Positions 1-13,439 of a stretch of 64,000 nt of DNA are shown piece after piece. Position numbers and translations under genes: made by a program. The number at the start of each line of letters is the position of its first letter. The stretch's first letter is position 1. Source of the DNA: Aquila chrysaetos chrysaetos. Lineage: Eukaryota; Chordata; Aves; Accipitriformes; Accipitridae. Below the pieces are notes generated by a model that saw only the letters and a program-made list of their open reading frames with translations, had not been told where the DNA came from and ran no database searches. The stretch is from positions 51,242,224-51,306,223 of the forward strand of contig NC_044004.1 of the NCBI RefSeq assembly GCF_900496995.4, written 5' to 3'.

Positions 1-1706
1 TGCCAGCACGTGGGCTCAGCCTGCCAGCGGTCAGGGCTAGCAGCAGGGCCCTGCATCCCACTCCCCCAGGCGCCAGCGCTGGAGGACACAAAATAAATAT
101 AAACAAATAAACAAACTAACTTCTTCAAGCAGCCAGGCAAAATGCTGCTTTCTCCCCCACTGGCTCCAATGTGATCAGCTTTCCGCATATCTTTGCTTGT
201 TAATGATAGTGCCTGCCCTTCAGGAACACTAGACCAAAATACACTGGGTTTCAGAGTCAGAAGGATGACTTTCCCCAGGATGTTGTTCTTGTAAACAGAT
301 TAAAGGTCTTAAATATCTAAAACTAACATAAATGGGTTTTTTTTGTTTGTTTGCTTGCTTTTGTGAACAAATACATGGCTACCTTGCACTTCTGCATGAA
401 AACCAGAAAGTGGACTAGCTTGCTTTCATTTCATTGCGTTGTCCAAATGGAGAAATACCAAAAGCCACCAGCACATGGAGGACAGAAAATTAAAACCAGC
501 GTTTTTGAGAGCTCTTTCACTGACAGATGGGGCAGGGCTTTGTTGTGTGGCTCTTTTCCAATGTAAACCCTACAGAAATTGCAGGATAATTTTGAATGTC
601 TTCACATCACCTTTGCCCTTCAAGGCAGGGGAGGATGTAGGGAGAAGGAGAAATCTGATATGAAAGTTATTATTGTAACATAGAAAAACCAAATTCTTGT
701 TCTTGCATCACAATTTACAGTTTAATCAAGCCTGAATAATGTTGTTCTGCTGCCAACATTATCTTGTTATCTATGACATGCTACTTTATTTGTACAAAAT
801 TTCCTTCAGAAAAAGTCAACATTTGTTGGAGTCACTCATTACTACATGTGACTTCACTGAATGTAGAATATTCTGAATGATGAGTACTTCATCATATAAA
901 CAGTAAAAGAAAGCACAGAAATAATCAGTGTTGATAAATAGGAAAATAATTTATAAATAAATTATTTTTTATTGTAGGTAAACAATGAAGAATGTCCAGT
1001 ACCTACATTTTGATGTAGTATTTTTGGGGGGTATGTGTGGGAGGGGTTTTTTAAGGTTTATGGCTTCTGGTACTTGAAGTTTCATTTTCTTCCTCTTGTC
1101 TCCTCTCCTTCTTTGCTTTCCTTCCCCCCCAGATAACTGTAAACACAAATTTCATCAAAGTGCTGCAGTGTTTGATCTCTGTAGAGTTCCCACATCCTGG
1201 AGCAGACCTGTGAGAGTGATCAGAGCTATTCACAAAGATATCAGTGGTCCCAAACTGGTGATGAAAGGATGTATCACCTCATAACATGGATGATGCAAGA
1301 TGGGATTTTGGGTGCTCAAGTCCCTTTCAACCCCCCTGTATCTATGCAAGACCTAAGAAAATGCTGGCTAAATGAATGGCTGAGTATGATAAACACTTGC
1401 CCTTAGCTCAGAAGAAATGGAAGGCTTCATTACAGCAACATAAAGAAAACAAATATGTATGTGACATTTTCTACCAAAACCTTCCAGGGGCTGCCCATTG
1501 CTATGCTATGAAATGTAGCCTGTTACTCATTTCAGCCAAGCTGCCAACCACTGCCAGCTAAACATCACATCTGCAGGGCAAGGGCCTGCCCCAGCCACAT
1601 TTTAGCCTGGATTTCTTCCCTTGGCCACTTGGGATGGAACACTTGTGGGTACTTGATGACTCTTGAAGTTGAAAACAGAAAATAAAGCAGCTTATGTAAG
1701 TTTAGA

Positions 1707-1749
1707 ATTGATTTAGCTGACTAAATCAATAGTCAGCTATTAGCTGACT
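1707..1749. repeat. Two adjacent perfect palindromes
   Basis: Positions 1707-1716 and 1721-1730 are exact reverse complements (10-base arms, 4-base spacer). They are followed at once by 1731-1739 and 1741-1749, also exact reverse complements (9-base arms, 1-base centre). Both share the core word AGCTGACTA, which recurs in altered form to about 1766. This could be the relic of a short palindromic element or DNA transposon end, or a chance cluster. No target duplication is evident. Confidence 0.6.
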
Positions 1750-4700
1750 AATCGTTAGCTCACTAATCTCTACTGAGTGACATAAATTCACACCGGTATT
1801 TTTAGAGAGAGGTTTGCCTCTTACTATCGCTGCAATGCTTTAAAATTTGACATGGAGTTGCAGGAGCTCAAATGGTTTATGGCCAACTACATCACAGAGA
1901 AGTTTTAATTTCAACAAAGATAAGAAACAGAATTGTTTCAGACCCAAGCATCCCTCAATAACAGCAAAGCAGACCACCAGCTATTATTTATGAATTAATG
2001 TATCTTGCCAGCATGCATGCTCCAAATAATAGCAACAAACCGAGGTCCCTGAGTGGGCAAGGATCGCGGACATTCATTCCTGCAAGGGAAGAAGCCCGCT
2101 CATACCTGGCCTAAACTCGTGCTTATATCCCCATCTTGTGGCAAAAGGAACAATTGCAAGCCAGGAAAAGTGTTACATCTTGTGGGCTAGGGTAACCGCA
2201 GTTTCACAACCAGCAGGGATGCATACGGCATGTCGTCTTGGCTCGGTAAGTGATGTCATGCAGTTTCTAATCTCACACCGGGTCCCCTGCCTCCAGTTGT
2301 CCTGCCACATCAATAAGAGGGGCTCAAGGAAAACCCTGTCTTCATCAAAAGAAAAAAAATAACATACTTCTTTCTAAAATCTCAGCAAAATTGCATTCCA
2401 AAGACTTTCTTTCGGTTGGTGTAGAAAGGGTCTCCATTCCAGCACTGTGCCAACCCGTTTAGGAAACCTGCTTGCCATGCTTTAGGAACAACATCCTCTT
2501 CTCAATCCCGTCTTAGCAGGGGAGACCTGAGCTTAAGTCCATTAATTTCATAGACTGCTGGCAAGTTTTGGATCAGGGCTAGAAGTAAAACAGGAGGTAA
2601 GAGGCGTGGGCTGCTGTGAAGATCAGAACAGGGAATAGGTCCATTTTTCTAGAAGGCACTTTCTTGAGAGACTAGTCCTATGTTTGCATAGCAAAGCCTT
2701 CTTGACTGGGGCTTGCACGCACGGGCTGTACAGACAACCTTGTTAGGAAGTTTGTATGCACACTGTTTCTCCCTTAAGCCAGTTTCTAGTTACTAGAGGT
2801 TATAGTGAGAACTGACGCTGATGATTACATGACGTTACATTTTCACAGTGCACAGTACATCAAAAGCATCCAGTATTATTTTGGAGATAGACTGCTTGGC
2901 AATTCCTGACTTTTTTTTTCTCCTTAGCTTTTAGGAAAGTATTTTCTGACCTTGGTGATATACTTTTACCAAAGTTCTTTCCCTTTATTTTTTTGCAGGT
3001 CTAATTTGTCAGACAGATCTTTAAATATACCTATCAGTTTGGGAAGGAAAATCTTAGGGGCTACAAAACTGACCAAGAAACCAGCCAAGCATTAAAAGCA
3101 GAGTCATTGGCACACCGCTGCTGTGGCAGTCTCGATACACTCATTGACTGTGGGTGTCTCACTTCGAGCATACACATTTAAATACCCCCACTGCACAGAT
3201 TGTTTCACCTCTGAGACAGCCATATTTCAGAGCGGTTAGTACTTAAGCTGGGTGATATATGTGGTAACACTGACCCAGAGCAGGGAAGCGCAGCGTGTTG
3301 CATCCCAAACATTATAGAGAGCTGTGTGTTTTATCCAACATCAGCTGCTGGGACATTCTATAAAGAACTCAGAAGCAAAGGAAACAGTTAAAATATGGAA
3401 GCATGGGAAGGTCAGAGTGCCAAAAAATGTAACAAGCCTACAGCAGAATAATAATACTTCATTGGAAACCCTGTGAGAATAGTGATGAGCTTTACAAACA
3501 GATAAGCAATGTTTGTCCCCTCTTTCTCTCCCCACCTCAGCCCCCACCTCAGGTTGTGAGTCAACTTTAGCAATTAAACTGCTAAAGATCAACAGCTCTA
3601 CAAGGAGAGAGAATAGCATTGCTACCCTATCCCATAGTGAGCTATATGGTCCTAAAAATGATCCTTGGTGAAACCTGCACACACTTTTAAAACCAGGCAG
3701 GTCCAGGCAGCAGCTAGCAGGACTGCAGCATGCTTAAAGACTTGTAGGATCCCCATGGGACAAGATCAGTGTGGGAGCCTGTGCTGCTGTTGAGACACAC
3801 GTCTGAGGATATTAGCAGGATGTCTACCCTATTCCAAAGTCTTCAAAAATTTCAGCCTGTATTTTCTGACCTAGAAAACCAGCATAACCCAGCCGCTGTG
3901 TCTGGCTACACCTCCATGCCCAGTGCAGGCCAGGAGCCCTGGTTTAGAGGGATCGAGACCCCACTAGAATTCAGCTGTGAACTGGGCAATATTGTGTGAG
4001 CTCAGCTAACACACAGTAAGGACGCAACCTTAGCCAGAAGCGAAGATTTAGACTTAACTGAAAAGAGAACCCAAGCTCTTGAATGTGGGCTGAACTTTCT
4101 GAAAAGTTTGCAACACAGCCCAGTGTTTGTGGGCTGCTGCTATTTCAGGAGTGCCAGTCACTCCAGGCAACTGTCAGAAAGCAGGGAAGAGTTTCCAGGA
4201 TTCCCCAGGGAGATGAACAGTGGAAGGGAAGAAAAAATGGGAGGGCAATAAATGTGGCTTTTGCTATCATATTTTGGTAAGGGAAATATCTCCAACATTT
4301 CATGTTAAAAACGTTCATCTTCCAGTGATGAGCTACATGCAGGAGACCAGGTTAATTTTTTGCCTGGAAATTTCATTTGTTATGTGTGTGAGCTTAACCT
4401 CACAGCCCTTTCTCAGGCAAAGCTAGCAGCTATGTCCCCACTGCTGCCTGCCCAGGAGATGGCTGGCAAAAAAAGCAATACAAGGCAGCAGGGCTAGCTA
4501 CTCACAACACTCAGGATTTTCTGCTCTTCGGTAACTTTCTGTTTTTCATTGCCTCTCTGCGCTACAGATGTAAAAGCCCAGGCTCTTCCTTCAAAGAAGC
4601 TACTCCCCAGCATCCCTGGAGACTTCCCTGATTTTGCTGATGCAACTAACACTCAAAACCCCCTCAAAATCTGCCAAAACTATTCAGTTTGTCTGCTGAG

Positions 4701-5895
4701 GATTTTGCAATGAGGGAAACATACCCACAAAACACAGACCTTTGCCCTGACTGTTGCAAGTGAACTTGGTGGCCTCCAAGATGAGGCACCAGCTGGCAAA
4801 TTATGATCAGAGTAATTCACCCCCTTTGAAGTGTAACTGGGGGAAAATAGTACTGGCACACGTCTCCCAACTCAAAATATTGTGAACTCTTACCCAGACT
4901 GGACTGTGGCTATGAGCTTCTATTAGTTTGTCAGAAAACTTTGTTCTTACTGGCTTTGAACATTGCAAAAGGTGTGTTATGAGCAGATGTTGCCTCACAA
5001 GAGGCTGTGAATCATAGAGCCAAGCCAAAGGGGCAACAGAAATCACATGTCCCTTACTGCAAGGTGAAGTGAAGCATGATCAATAGCAGAGAAATGTGTG
5101 GGCTGGGCCTAAATAAAATTTGTACACATTTGGTGTTTTTTGCTGTTGTCTTGAAAATAAAAGTCTATGTAAATAACAAAAAAGTCTCTGAGTACCAGCC
5201 TGCAGAGAGACACATTTGATACTGCTAAAGGATCCTCCCTGTTAATTTGTATGAGCAGAGAAGCCCACAAGCCAGGATTTGGGCACTGGAGATGAAAACC
5301 ACTCAAGAGGGAATTTGCACTTAGTCTCCATGGTACAAATATGTAACACTTGCATTAAATCTAACCTTACTTTAGGAATCTCTGGTCTGTCAGGAGTTTG
5401 TCATTGCCCACAAGGAAAGCAAAAGCCAACCTTCATGGTAAAGCTCTGAGGCCTTATTGTGGCTATCCAGCTGCTCCGCAGAGGATAAGGAGGAAGATCT
5501 TGTGTTGGCTGTCGTTGCCCTATGAGATGCTTTTAGTTATATTTTTAATTTCTCAGGCATTTACCAAGTGTGTAAAATAAGCACTTTGAGAATGAATGGC
5601 ATTTGACAAGTTGATTTACTGTAAAAGTCAGCATCCCAGCTGAACTCCTCTAAATGGCCTCCAAAATGCAACTGTAACAAAAACATTGATTACCTGTTCT
5701 GGCTGAAGATTGTGCATCCTGGAGCCAAGCAAAACTCAGAGTCACACCAGAGGCAAGTTTTGCAAATCTGATTTTGACCAGGTTTTAGACTTCTTTACTG
5801 GGCTTGTTCACTGCCTTGAAAGCTAGTACCAAGGAGAGATCTGGAGCTCAGCAGAGTTGGTCAGGGAAAGAGTTTTCTTCGGAAGAAAATGTTGA

Positions 5896-5920
5896 TTTTT
5901 TTTTTTTTTTTTTTTTTTTT
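5896..5920 (+). repeat. (T)25 homopolymer
   Basis: An unbroken run of 25 T. No retroposed body is recognisable next to it, so it is called only as a mononucleotide microsatellite. Its length is prone to assembly error. Confidence 0.9.
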
Positions 5921-7759
5921 GTAAAATGTTATCACATGCCATTTTGGCTGAAAATCATTTATTTCAGCTCTGAAATTCCCCCACCACATCGTCATTAATA
6001 TTCTGACCAGTTGACTCTTGTTCCTACCCTTTGCTTTAGCTGGAAGTCTAAGACCTGCTTTGGCTGCAGTATGATTATGAACCCTGGTGAAAATCCTAGG
6101 ATCTGTGATGTGATGTGTGTCCAACTGAATCAAAGAAATATCAATTCCGCTGTTTGAGACACAGGCACAAGCTCATCTGCAGTGCTGTGTTCAGTCCTGC
6201 TCTATGAAAGATTAATTTAAATGAAGACAAGTGCAGAAAAGAACTAGTAGGATGAAATAGAGAGGAGAAAATTCAGTTTGATGTTGCAAAATAAAGACTG
6301 AAAACAAATATGATTGCTTACTGCCACAACATAGTAGAGGTAAACACCAGAGAGAGGAGAGAGCTATAATGCGTGGAACAACATTAGCAAAAAGGCAAAC
6401 TGACATACGTGGCTAGTGAATAATTTTAGGGTGGAAATAATAAAAATATTGAAAAGCTAGCAAAGCTCTGGAGTAGCTTTTTGGATGGAGGAGTAAAGGC
6501 AAGAAACCTAACTAGTCTGAAGATGGATTATGCGATGGGGGTGCTGTTGCAGCAGGAAGCAGCCCTGGGGACCCAGCAGATTTTTTTCCTGTCCGTGGTC
6601 CAAGGGGAGGCTTGGTACGGAAAGACACATGACATGGCAACCCCAGGTCAGAGTCTTACAGGAACTGAGTTTCCAAACTGAAGTTTTTTTGATTTTTGGA
6701 CTTTCCCTTTTTCAGCAAAAGAAGGCTTATCCATGGGAAGCAGACACGTTCCACAAACATGCTCATTTAAGAAGCTGTTTTCCACTGAAAAATAGTTCAT
6801 CTGGAAATTCTCAAGAAACCCGAGTGCTAACATCTGCTTGGACTGTAAACCCCTTGGGGACTGGCCTCGTCTCCTTGTTTCTTCAGTGCCAAAGACCTTT
6901 GGTGAGACAGACAATAAAGGATGACCAGGTGAGGGAAGCAGAGGGCCAGTCCAACTTCTGCCAGCTTGCCTTTCCATGGGCTGTCTGCAAGAGGAGAGGG
7001 CAGCGAGCGACCTAACACACTTGGACAGCGGCCAGGCCGGAGCAGGGAGTTCTGCAATTATGTAAACCATATGATGAATCTGACAGTAGAAAACTCAAAC
7101 ACCACTTTGCAGTGGAATAAAGCTGAATAAAAGGGTAAAATAATAAATAACAATAAATTATTTTTTTCAATAAATCAGCCAAGGGTTGTGTGGGACAAAA
7201 CAGGAGGCATTTCAGGAACCCAAGCTACAGTAAAAAGCATGTAATTATGTGAAAAGTAATTCTATTCCAAGAGAAGAAAAGAGTGGGACTGAAGAGCCTG
7301 TTTTTCAATGATTCCATTACAAAATTGTTCTGTTTAAGAAGAAATGAAGTTTTATCCACTGCAGCAGAACCTTTCTCTCCTACTTGCCTGCTCCCTCATC
7401 CTGTGAGTCACACAGAACTCTGTATGTCTTATGCATCTGGAATAACAAAGTTTCTTCCTGGAGAAGATACATCCTCTGACAGGTCCTCCACATTTTTGCC
7501 ACCTACAAGTGTCTTGGGAAATGTAGTTCAACAAGCTTGAGTTAGCACAGAATTCAGCTCAGCTCTTTCACACAGCTTTTAAAAAGCTTGATTATCAGGA
7601 AGATATGCAAGGTGTGCTTAGCCACAGATTTCAGATTCATTTCGTGATCCCATACTGCCCACAGCTCAGGAATTGTTCCAAGTAGGATCCATAATTTTGG
7701 GTTGCACCCCAGCTTCTTTGCACTGTCAGCTAGTCAATAAAAGCTTGCCTGTGTGCATA

Positions 7760-7772
7760 TACACACACACAC
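7760..7772 (+). repeat. Short (AC)n microsatellite
   Basis: About six AC units, flanked by GTGTG at 7774 and by GTGTGCATAT at 7751-7760. The mix of CA and GT runs could form a small hairpin. Too short to be expected to be very polymorphic. Confidence 0.7.
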
Positions 7773-10700
7773 AGTGTGCTTCCTGCTGCAGAAAGAAAGG
7801 GGATTCTCTATGCCTGGGAATTTCTGTGGGAAGCAGTGGAGACAGCAGCTCTTCTCCAGTGCATCCCCGCTTGTCAGAGCCTGGCCGAACAAAAAAGGAC
7901 GTGCGCAGATCTGACTCAGACATGATTGATTGCTCTGATTTACCCTTGGTTTTTTTTTCCCACAGCCTTCTTTTCCTGCTGTAGCTGCCAACTGATTTAG
8001 TGTCTGTGCTGGCTCAGAGAGGCTGTAAGGTCATTTTTACTGTATCTCTCCCACACAGTGCCGAATGATTTGGAGTCACAGCACCCTTGCCTATAAAAAG
8101 GAACATAAAGCAGTGGGGATTGCTGCCACTTGCTGTGCCTGTCCTCAGCAGAGACAGGAAAGTCTCCATGCACAAATAATTCTGTTTATGTTTCACAGCC
8201 CATAGGGGTATTGAGGGTCATGCAGGCACCAGACAAGGTCAATGGAAACAGTATAGCTTGGATGTGGATGAAACACAATTGTCACCTTAGGGCACCACAA
8301 TTATAAAGCCCACTTTCATTGAATAGTTGTATTCACCATGACAGGAAAGGAGCACAATTCCCATTTCACAGTGAAGGTATAGAAGGATCCTGCAGTGTCC
8401 TTCTGCCAAGACCTCCATATGCTTCATTTGCAACTCAGGGGGAAACTAGTAGGAAGAGAATATGCCCTGTGAACACCCAAAGCAATGGCCACCCATGGCT
8501 CTGGCTCCCCAGAGGGCAACTACTGCTGCCCATCACCCACCCAGCACAGCACGAAACCGTGAGCAGAGACAGGAACACAAATGTCCTTCTGACATTTCAA
8601 CTCAGCACTCTGAGTTAGCGAGGGGTACCCATTGCTGGTGGTATTAGACCAATTTTCAAAGACAGCGGTGGAATTGCAGGGGGGGTTAGACTCTCCAAAG
8701 GATTCTGTTCCAGAAGTATGAATTCAAGTACCCTATAGATGCATATAACACAACAGCTCTAGCACTGTGAATGCTAAACCAACACTAAAAAGCCAACATA
8801 GCATACAGAGGTATATGATACCCAGCACAGGGATGCAGCGTTGACGTGCACTACTTGCTGAAGGAGCTCACTGCACACTCACCTCCTTGGGATCTGTCTT
8901 GATGAGTCCCCTTAGAGCACGATAAGGATTCAGAAGAGGAGGAATCGGAAACAAGGTAATTTTCATGGGTCTCTGTGGGTTATTGTCTGCTGTGAATACT
9001 TGCTAATAATTGTTTTCATGCTGGATTACAGCACATGATGGCACATGTCCTCATCTATCCAACCTCATGGGTTTGCCCAACCTACTCTCTATTCTCTCCC
9101 TACCCAAGCAACTTCTTTTCCACTATTCAGAGGGGGGTGGAAAAAAAGATCCCTCCTCACTATCAGTACAGGGAGTCTCAGAGAAAACTTACAGCTCATT
9201 GCCAATGGACTGAAGACATTTTCACCCATCCAGGAGTACAAAGAAAGGGCCTGGATTTTGCCTTGCGGCAACCGGGCTGATTTTTGCTGTCAATTGCTTT
9301 TTACAGAAGTTGGCAATGGACAGAAATATGCAGCCATCAGGGCACTGAAAGCAAACCCTCTCCTGAGGACAGAGGGGCACCAGGGCTCTGCCTGCCAGCT
9401 CAGGGCCACAGGGGGGAAATCCCCTTTTTCAAGCCACCCCAATTCATGGGAAGCCAAATTAATGGCATGAAGGCTAACAGGTCCCAGAAGAATTCCAATT
9501 AGATGCATTTGTGATTAATGACCTGGTGAGACAGCAGCAGAAGGGCTGGAGAAAGGCACTGAGCTGAAAAATATACTGTGTATGCTGATGGGGAGGAAAG
9601 GGAGGTGCAGCCTGGGGAGGCATGGGAAGTGAGGTCTTGCCAAGCCCAGGAACTACTCAATGGTAAAATTGCATCCTATTGCCTGCAGTGAATACCCAAG
9701 TGCTTCAGCAGTGATTAGCAGTGCCAAAATACTCCACAAGCACTTGTCAATGTTTTAGCAACACCAAATCATAGGTTAGCCAATTAATTGACTAGTACAA
9801 GTAGGATTCCTGACCTTCCCATGGACTAAGGTGCTCCTTCACAGCATCACTGCTACCCCATCAGACTATTACTACAATTAAGCCAATAGAAGCATCTCCA
9901 TGGAAGCATCTCAGTTTTAAAGTCAGCTTCATAATTAATATTCAGACAAGGTCCTGAGTGTCTTGTAAGCACTTTTTTTTTCTTCCCCTCCTGTTTGATA
10001 TTAGCTGTGAAGCTATCTAATCTTCAAATCCAGACAGGACTGATGTGTTCAACTGTTTGTTTAGGGTTTTTTGCTTGGATTTGTTTTTTTTCTTTAGTTT
10101 TCTGTTGAGCAGATCTTTAAACCACTGTCACTTATTGACTTTCTCGTGCCATAAATTTATACAACAGCCCCAAATCCTGCAGCAAAAGAACACTATTTAA
10201 TCTGCATAGCCACTCAGAACTGAGGAGGAGCTATAAGGAAGTCTGTCTGTACAGCTTTAACTTGACCCCAAAGGCAGATGCACCATTATACAGCTTTTAA
10301 TGACATGATCACACAATATTTGTCTCTAGAGAACCCCATGGCAATTTACCACAAGGAGTAAACACTCATTTTTGTTGCTGAGTGTCTGACCCTGAGCCTT
10401 ATGCCAGGCTATCAGGCTGGCTTATTTGCTGCAGAAGATTCAGTCAGAGGAGCACGAGGGGTCAATCTCTCTGTTCATCCCATCCAAGCCCTTGACCCTA
10501 ACCACAGTCACTGCTGAACCCAGTTGTTGGTTTCTGCCAGAGACTGGAGATGATTAGGAGCCCCAGAGACATTAGGTTCCTACAGCTGGCTGAGGAAGGG
10601 GAAAGAGGTATTTTTCATGCCCTCCTGCAGAGTTGGTAGGCAATTTGGCTTGCCCCTTTGCAGACACCAGAGACTGCCCCTGAAAATCCCTGTCCATATC

Positions 10701-13439
10701 CCAGGTGTCCTTGGCTGTGCAGTACTGGAAACAACTGCTTTTTCCCTGGTACTCATCATTCCTATGCTGTTGCTGGCCACTTCTCATTATTCTTTTCCTT
10801 GCCTATGATTTTTTTTTTTTTTCTCCTTTCAGTTCCCTGGGGCAGAGCAGTGGCTCTGAATGCTGGAGAGCAACTGGCAACAGCATGAGAAATTGAATTC
10901 CTCTTAAAAAAAATTAGATTTCTAAGGGAGACATCCTGTCCTGGAACAACATAAAAAAGGCCAAACAAAGGAACAAGAAAAGTTTGTTCCTTTTGACAAG
11001 AGGGTAAATCTGGAGTGAATAATAAGGTGGTTGCTTTCCATAATCAAATCCCAGGGGTGGAGCTGGAGGATCCAGGAACCTCCATAACACTCACTTTAGA
11101 ATAAAGCTCCCTCTTCACAGACTAGATAAGGGATTATGGCTCCACAGAGCCAAGAAGTCCAAAGTCTTATGGTATCCTGTGAGGGGAAAAGAAATTAAAG
11201 ATTGCACCATATGCAGATCACCATTAATCTGACCTGTGCGAAGGACGGGGACCTTGTCATCCTCTGATGCTCAGGCAGCTGTTAAGACTATGTGCTGTGT
11301 TATGGTCTCCTATTTGAACATGTACATTGTATGGTTAATAAAACCCACAATGGCTTGTATCAGCTCATGATTTTAGTTTGGGTCAGCCATATCTATGTCT
11401 CTTCATCTGTATTCTCTTTCCTGGCTTAGTCTCATAACGAAGGTTCGTGAGCATCCACAGCTTGTATCTCGGGGAGGTGAGAAGGGAAATCATGTTGAGA
11501 TGGCCTTGCAGAGGAGGCAGATACAGCGAGTTGATGGTGAGGATGCAAAGGTGATACTGGCTCCCAAATGGGTTTAAAGACTGACAAAGGCAAGTGGAGA
11601 AGACTAGGCAAAGTGCTGGGAGAAATAATATTCCTGGTATTTGTTACCAATTCAGATGGGATGCTTTGGTGGCACACATCTGAAAAGAGGGCCCCAATAG
11701 CTTGAAAACAGTTCTGCAAAGCACTGACAGAGGTTTGCCGTACCAGCTTCCAGCAGATTGCCTGCATTGTGAACACAGGTGCATACAGTGGATCTCCAGC
11801 ACCACTGCTGCCAGGAGGTGAGGAGAACAGCCTTTTTAGGCACCCTCTTCTCATTTCACTATTCATCTCTGCTGTTATAATGCAGAACTTGTGTCCTGCT
11901 ATCCTGAAGGCAGTAGATGGTGCTATTGATAGCACTATTAATGCATATGTTAATCAAGTAAAAGTATACCTTGATGAACAATATTAAATGCTTATGTTTT
12001 CCTCATATTCCTCATCTCAGGGAACCTCAGGGTACTTGCAAAAATTGAAAACCTGCATTTTTGTGTCAGCTCATGTTTGACCTTAGTGTAGCTGCTCTTC
12101 TGTGTGTCCCCACAGACCTGCTCCAGAGAGAGGACAGAAGACAGCAGACTGATGCTAAGTAGCAACAAGCCTTGTTACACCAAGTCTCACTGAGACTTCA
12201 AAGATAATTTCAGGAAGAGGGGTGCAAGGAGCGAGGTCGAAATCTGTCAGGGCTAATCTAAGTCAAACTAATCTCTCCATTTTACAATAGAGCCCTTAAC
12301 AACTTGAGGTCAGGCTGTCATCTCTATAATCTCTTGGGAAGAGCTGTTCTCAAAAGCCAGCACTGATTACCCTGTTGGCACGTGGTAGCTGCTCTGCTGC
12401 TTTTCAGAATAGGGACTTGTGATCTTGGTCCCATTACAATAATTGACTTATTACTCTCAAAGTAGCAGATTATGCAAAAGCCGTGGTTCCCAGTGGGGCA
12501 GAGACTGTGCAAAGACACAGCTCTTGCTGGAAACAATTTACAAAGGCAACTCCTCCACTCTGAGAAATGAAATTATGTCAGCAGTATCACAAAGTTGAAA
12601 ACACTCATTTCTGATTTCCAGATCAGTCATATTTACAAGAACCAGCTAAACTCCTTTTCTACCCTGTACAAAGTTGCCATTAAAATCAAGAACAGTGTGC
12701 CCCAGCAGAGAGGCTAATGAAGGAATGGGCCAAGATATACAAACAGAGAAGTGTCCCCAAGGATGCTGGACTGGCACACTCAGCAAGACACTCAGCAGTA
12801 TGCTTTATGTTACCAGGCTTAAAGGAAAACATCTGAGACCCCATAAAACCAAGACTTGAATTTCTGTAGCTGAAAGTGTCAGTGCACATAGGAAAGGCAA
12901 CTCCTTATCTGAGGAAAAGAGGTGCTCAGGGCCGAGATGGGTTTAATTTTTTCTGCATATCTTAAGTCTTCTGTGTTTTAGATCAGTGTTTCAGGCTTTA
13001 TACAGCCCTTTTCCAAATGCATCCAGACACATCTATCTTTGCAAAATGTATACCACACATGAGAACATCAGTCTGGTCCAGCTCCTAGTGCTCTTTAAAA
13101 TCACCACTCTTAGCTGTTCTCTTATTTTCTATCATTTTCCTTTGCTAGCAGCAATTCTTTAAATTGATCTTTGAATGTGTACAATTTTGTACTCTGTAGA
13201 TGTCTCAGACAAGATTTAAATAGCAGCAGATTGTGTTTCAAGCATTTCACATTGACAGAAATTAAAGGCCTATTTCCCAAAGCTTTTAAATACATGCTTA
13301 ACCTTGGGCACATGAGTAATGCTATTGACAGCAAAGGGATAATTCATGTGCTTTGCTGTACTGCTGCCCAACAGCTGTACAGACAATACAAATTGCTTGG
13401 GTGACATTCATGGGGTTACTCTACGTGTTTTCTTAAAAA

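Larger units (their letters stand above)
1..13439. other. Gene-free DNA, left part of window
   Basis: I see no gene here. Reading frames reach about 167 codons (minus strand, 11432-11935), but none shows a recognisable domain, and most overlap equally long frames on the other strand, as expected by chance. Base composition is AT-rich and CpG-poor. What can be seen is simple: an A-rich stretch with AATAAA-like words near 90-120, a double palindrome at 1707-1749, a 25-base T run at 5896, a short AC repeat at 7760 and a T run at 10809. A plus-strand AATAAA at 11337 is followed by T/G-rich bases and could end an unannotated transcript. By synteny this should be DNA on the FAM13A side of GPRIN3; that is inference. 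Confidence 0.6.

Noticed and set aside
1300-1345. Possible CR1 tail (AAGTCCCTTTCAACCC followed by TATCTATG)
   Set aside because: Resembles the CR1 3' end but is too short and diverged to call without an alignment.
5896-5920. Long T and A runs as poly(A) tails of processed retrocopies
   Set aside because: No intron-less gene body, truncated LINE body or target duplication was seen next to these runs (also at 15412, 31015, 51006, 55031 and 62741).
6835-6930. Possible relic of an ancient amniote repeat (ACTGTAAACCCCTTGGGGAC and following)
   Set aside because: Recalls the widespread 'TGTAAGCTCTTTGGGG' repeat of reptiles and birds, but the match is weak and rests on memory.
11432-11935. 167-codon minus-strand frame
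   Set aside because: No recognisable domain, composition like random AT-rich DNA, overlapping frames in other phases, and no convincing splice or promoter context.
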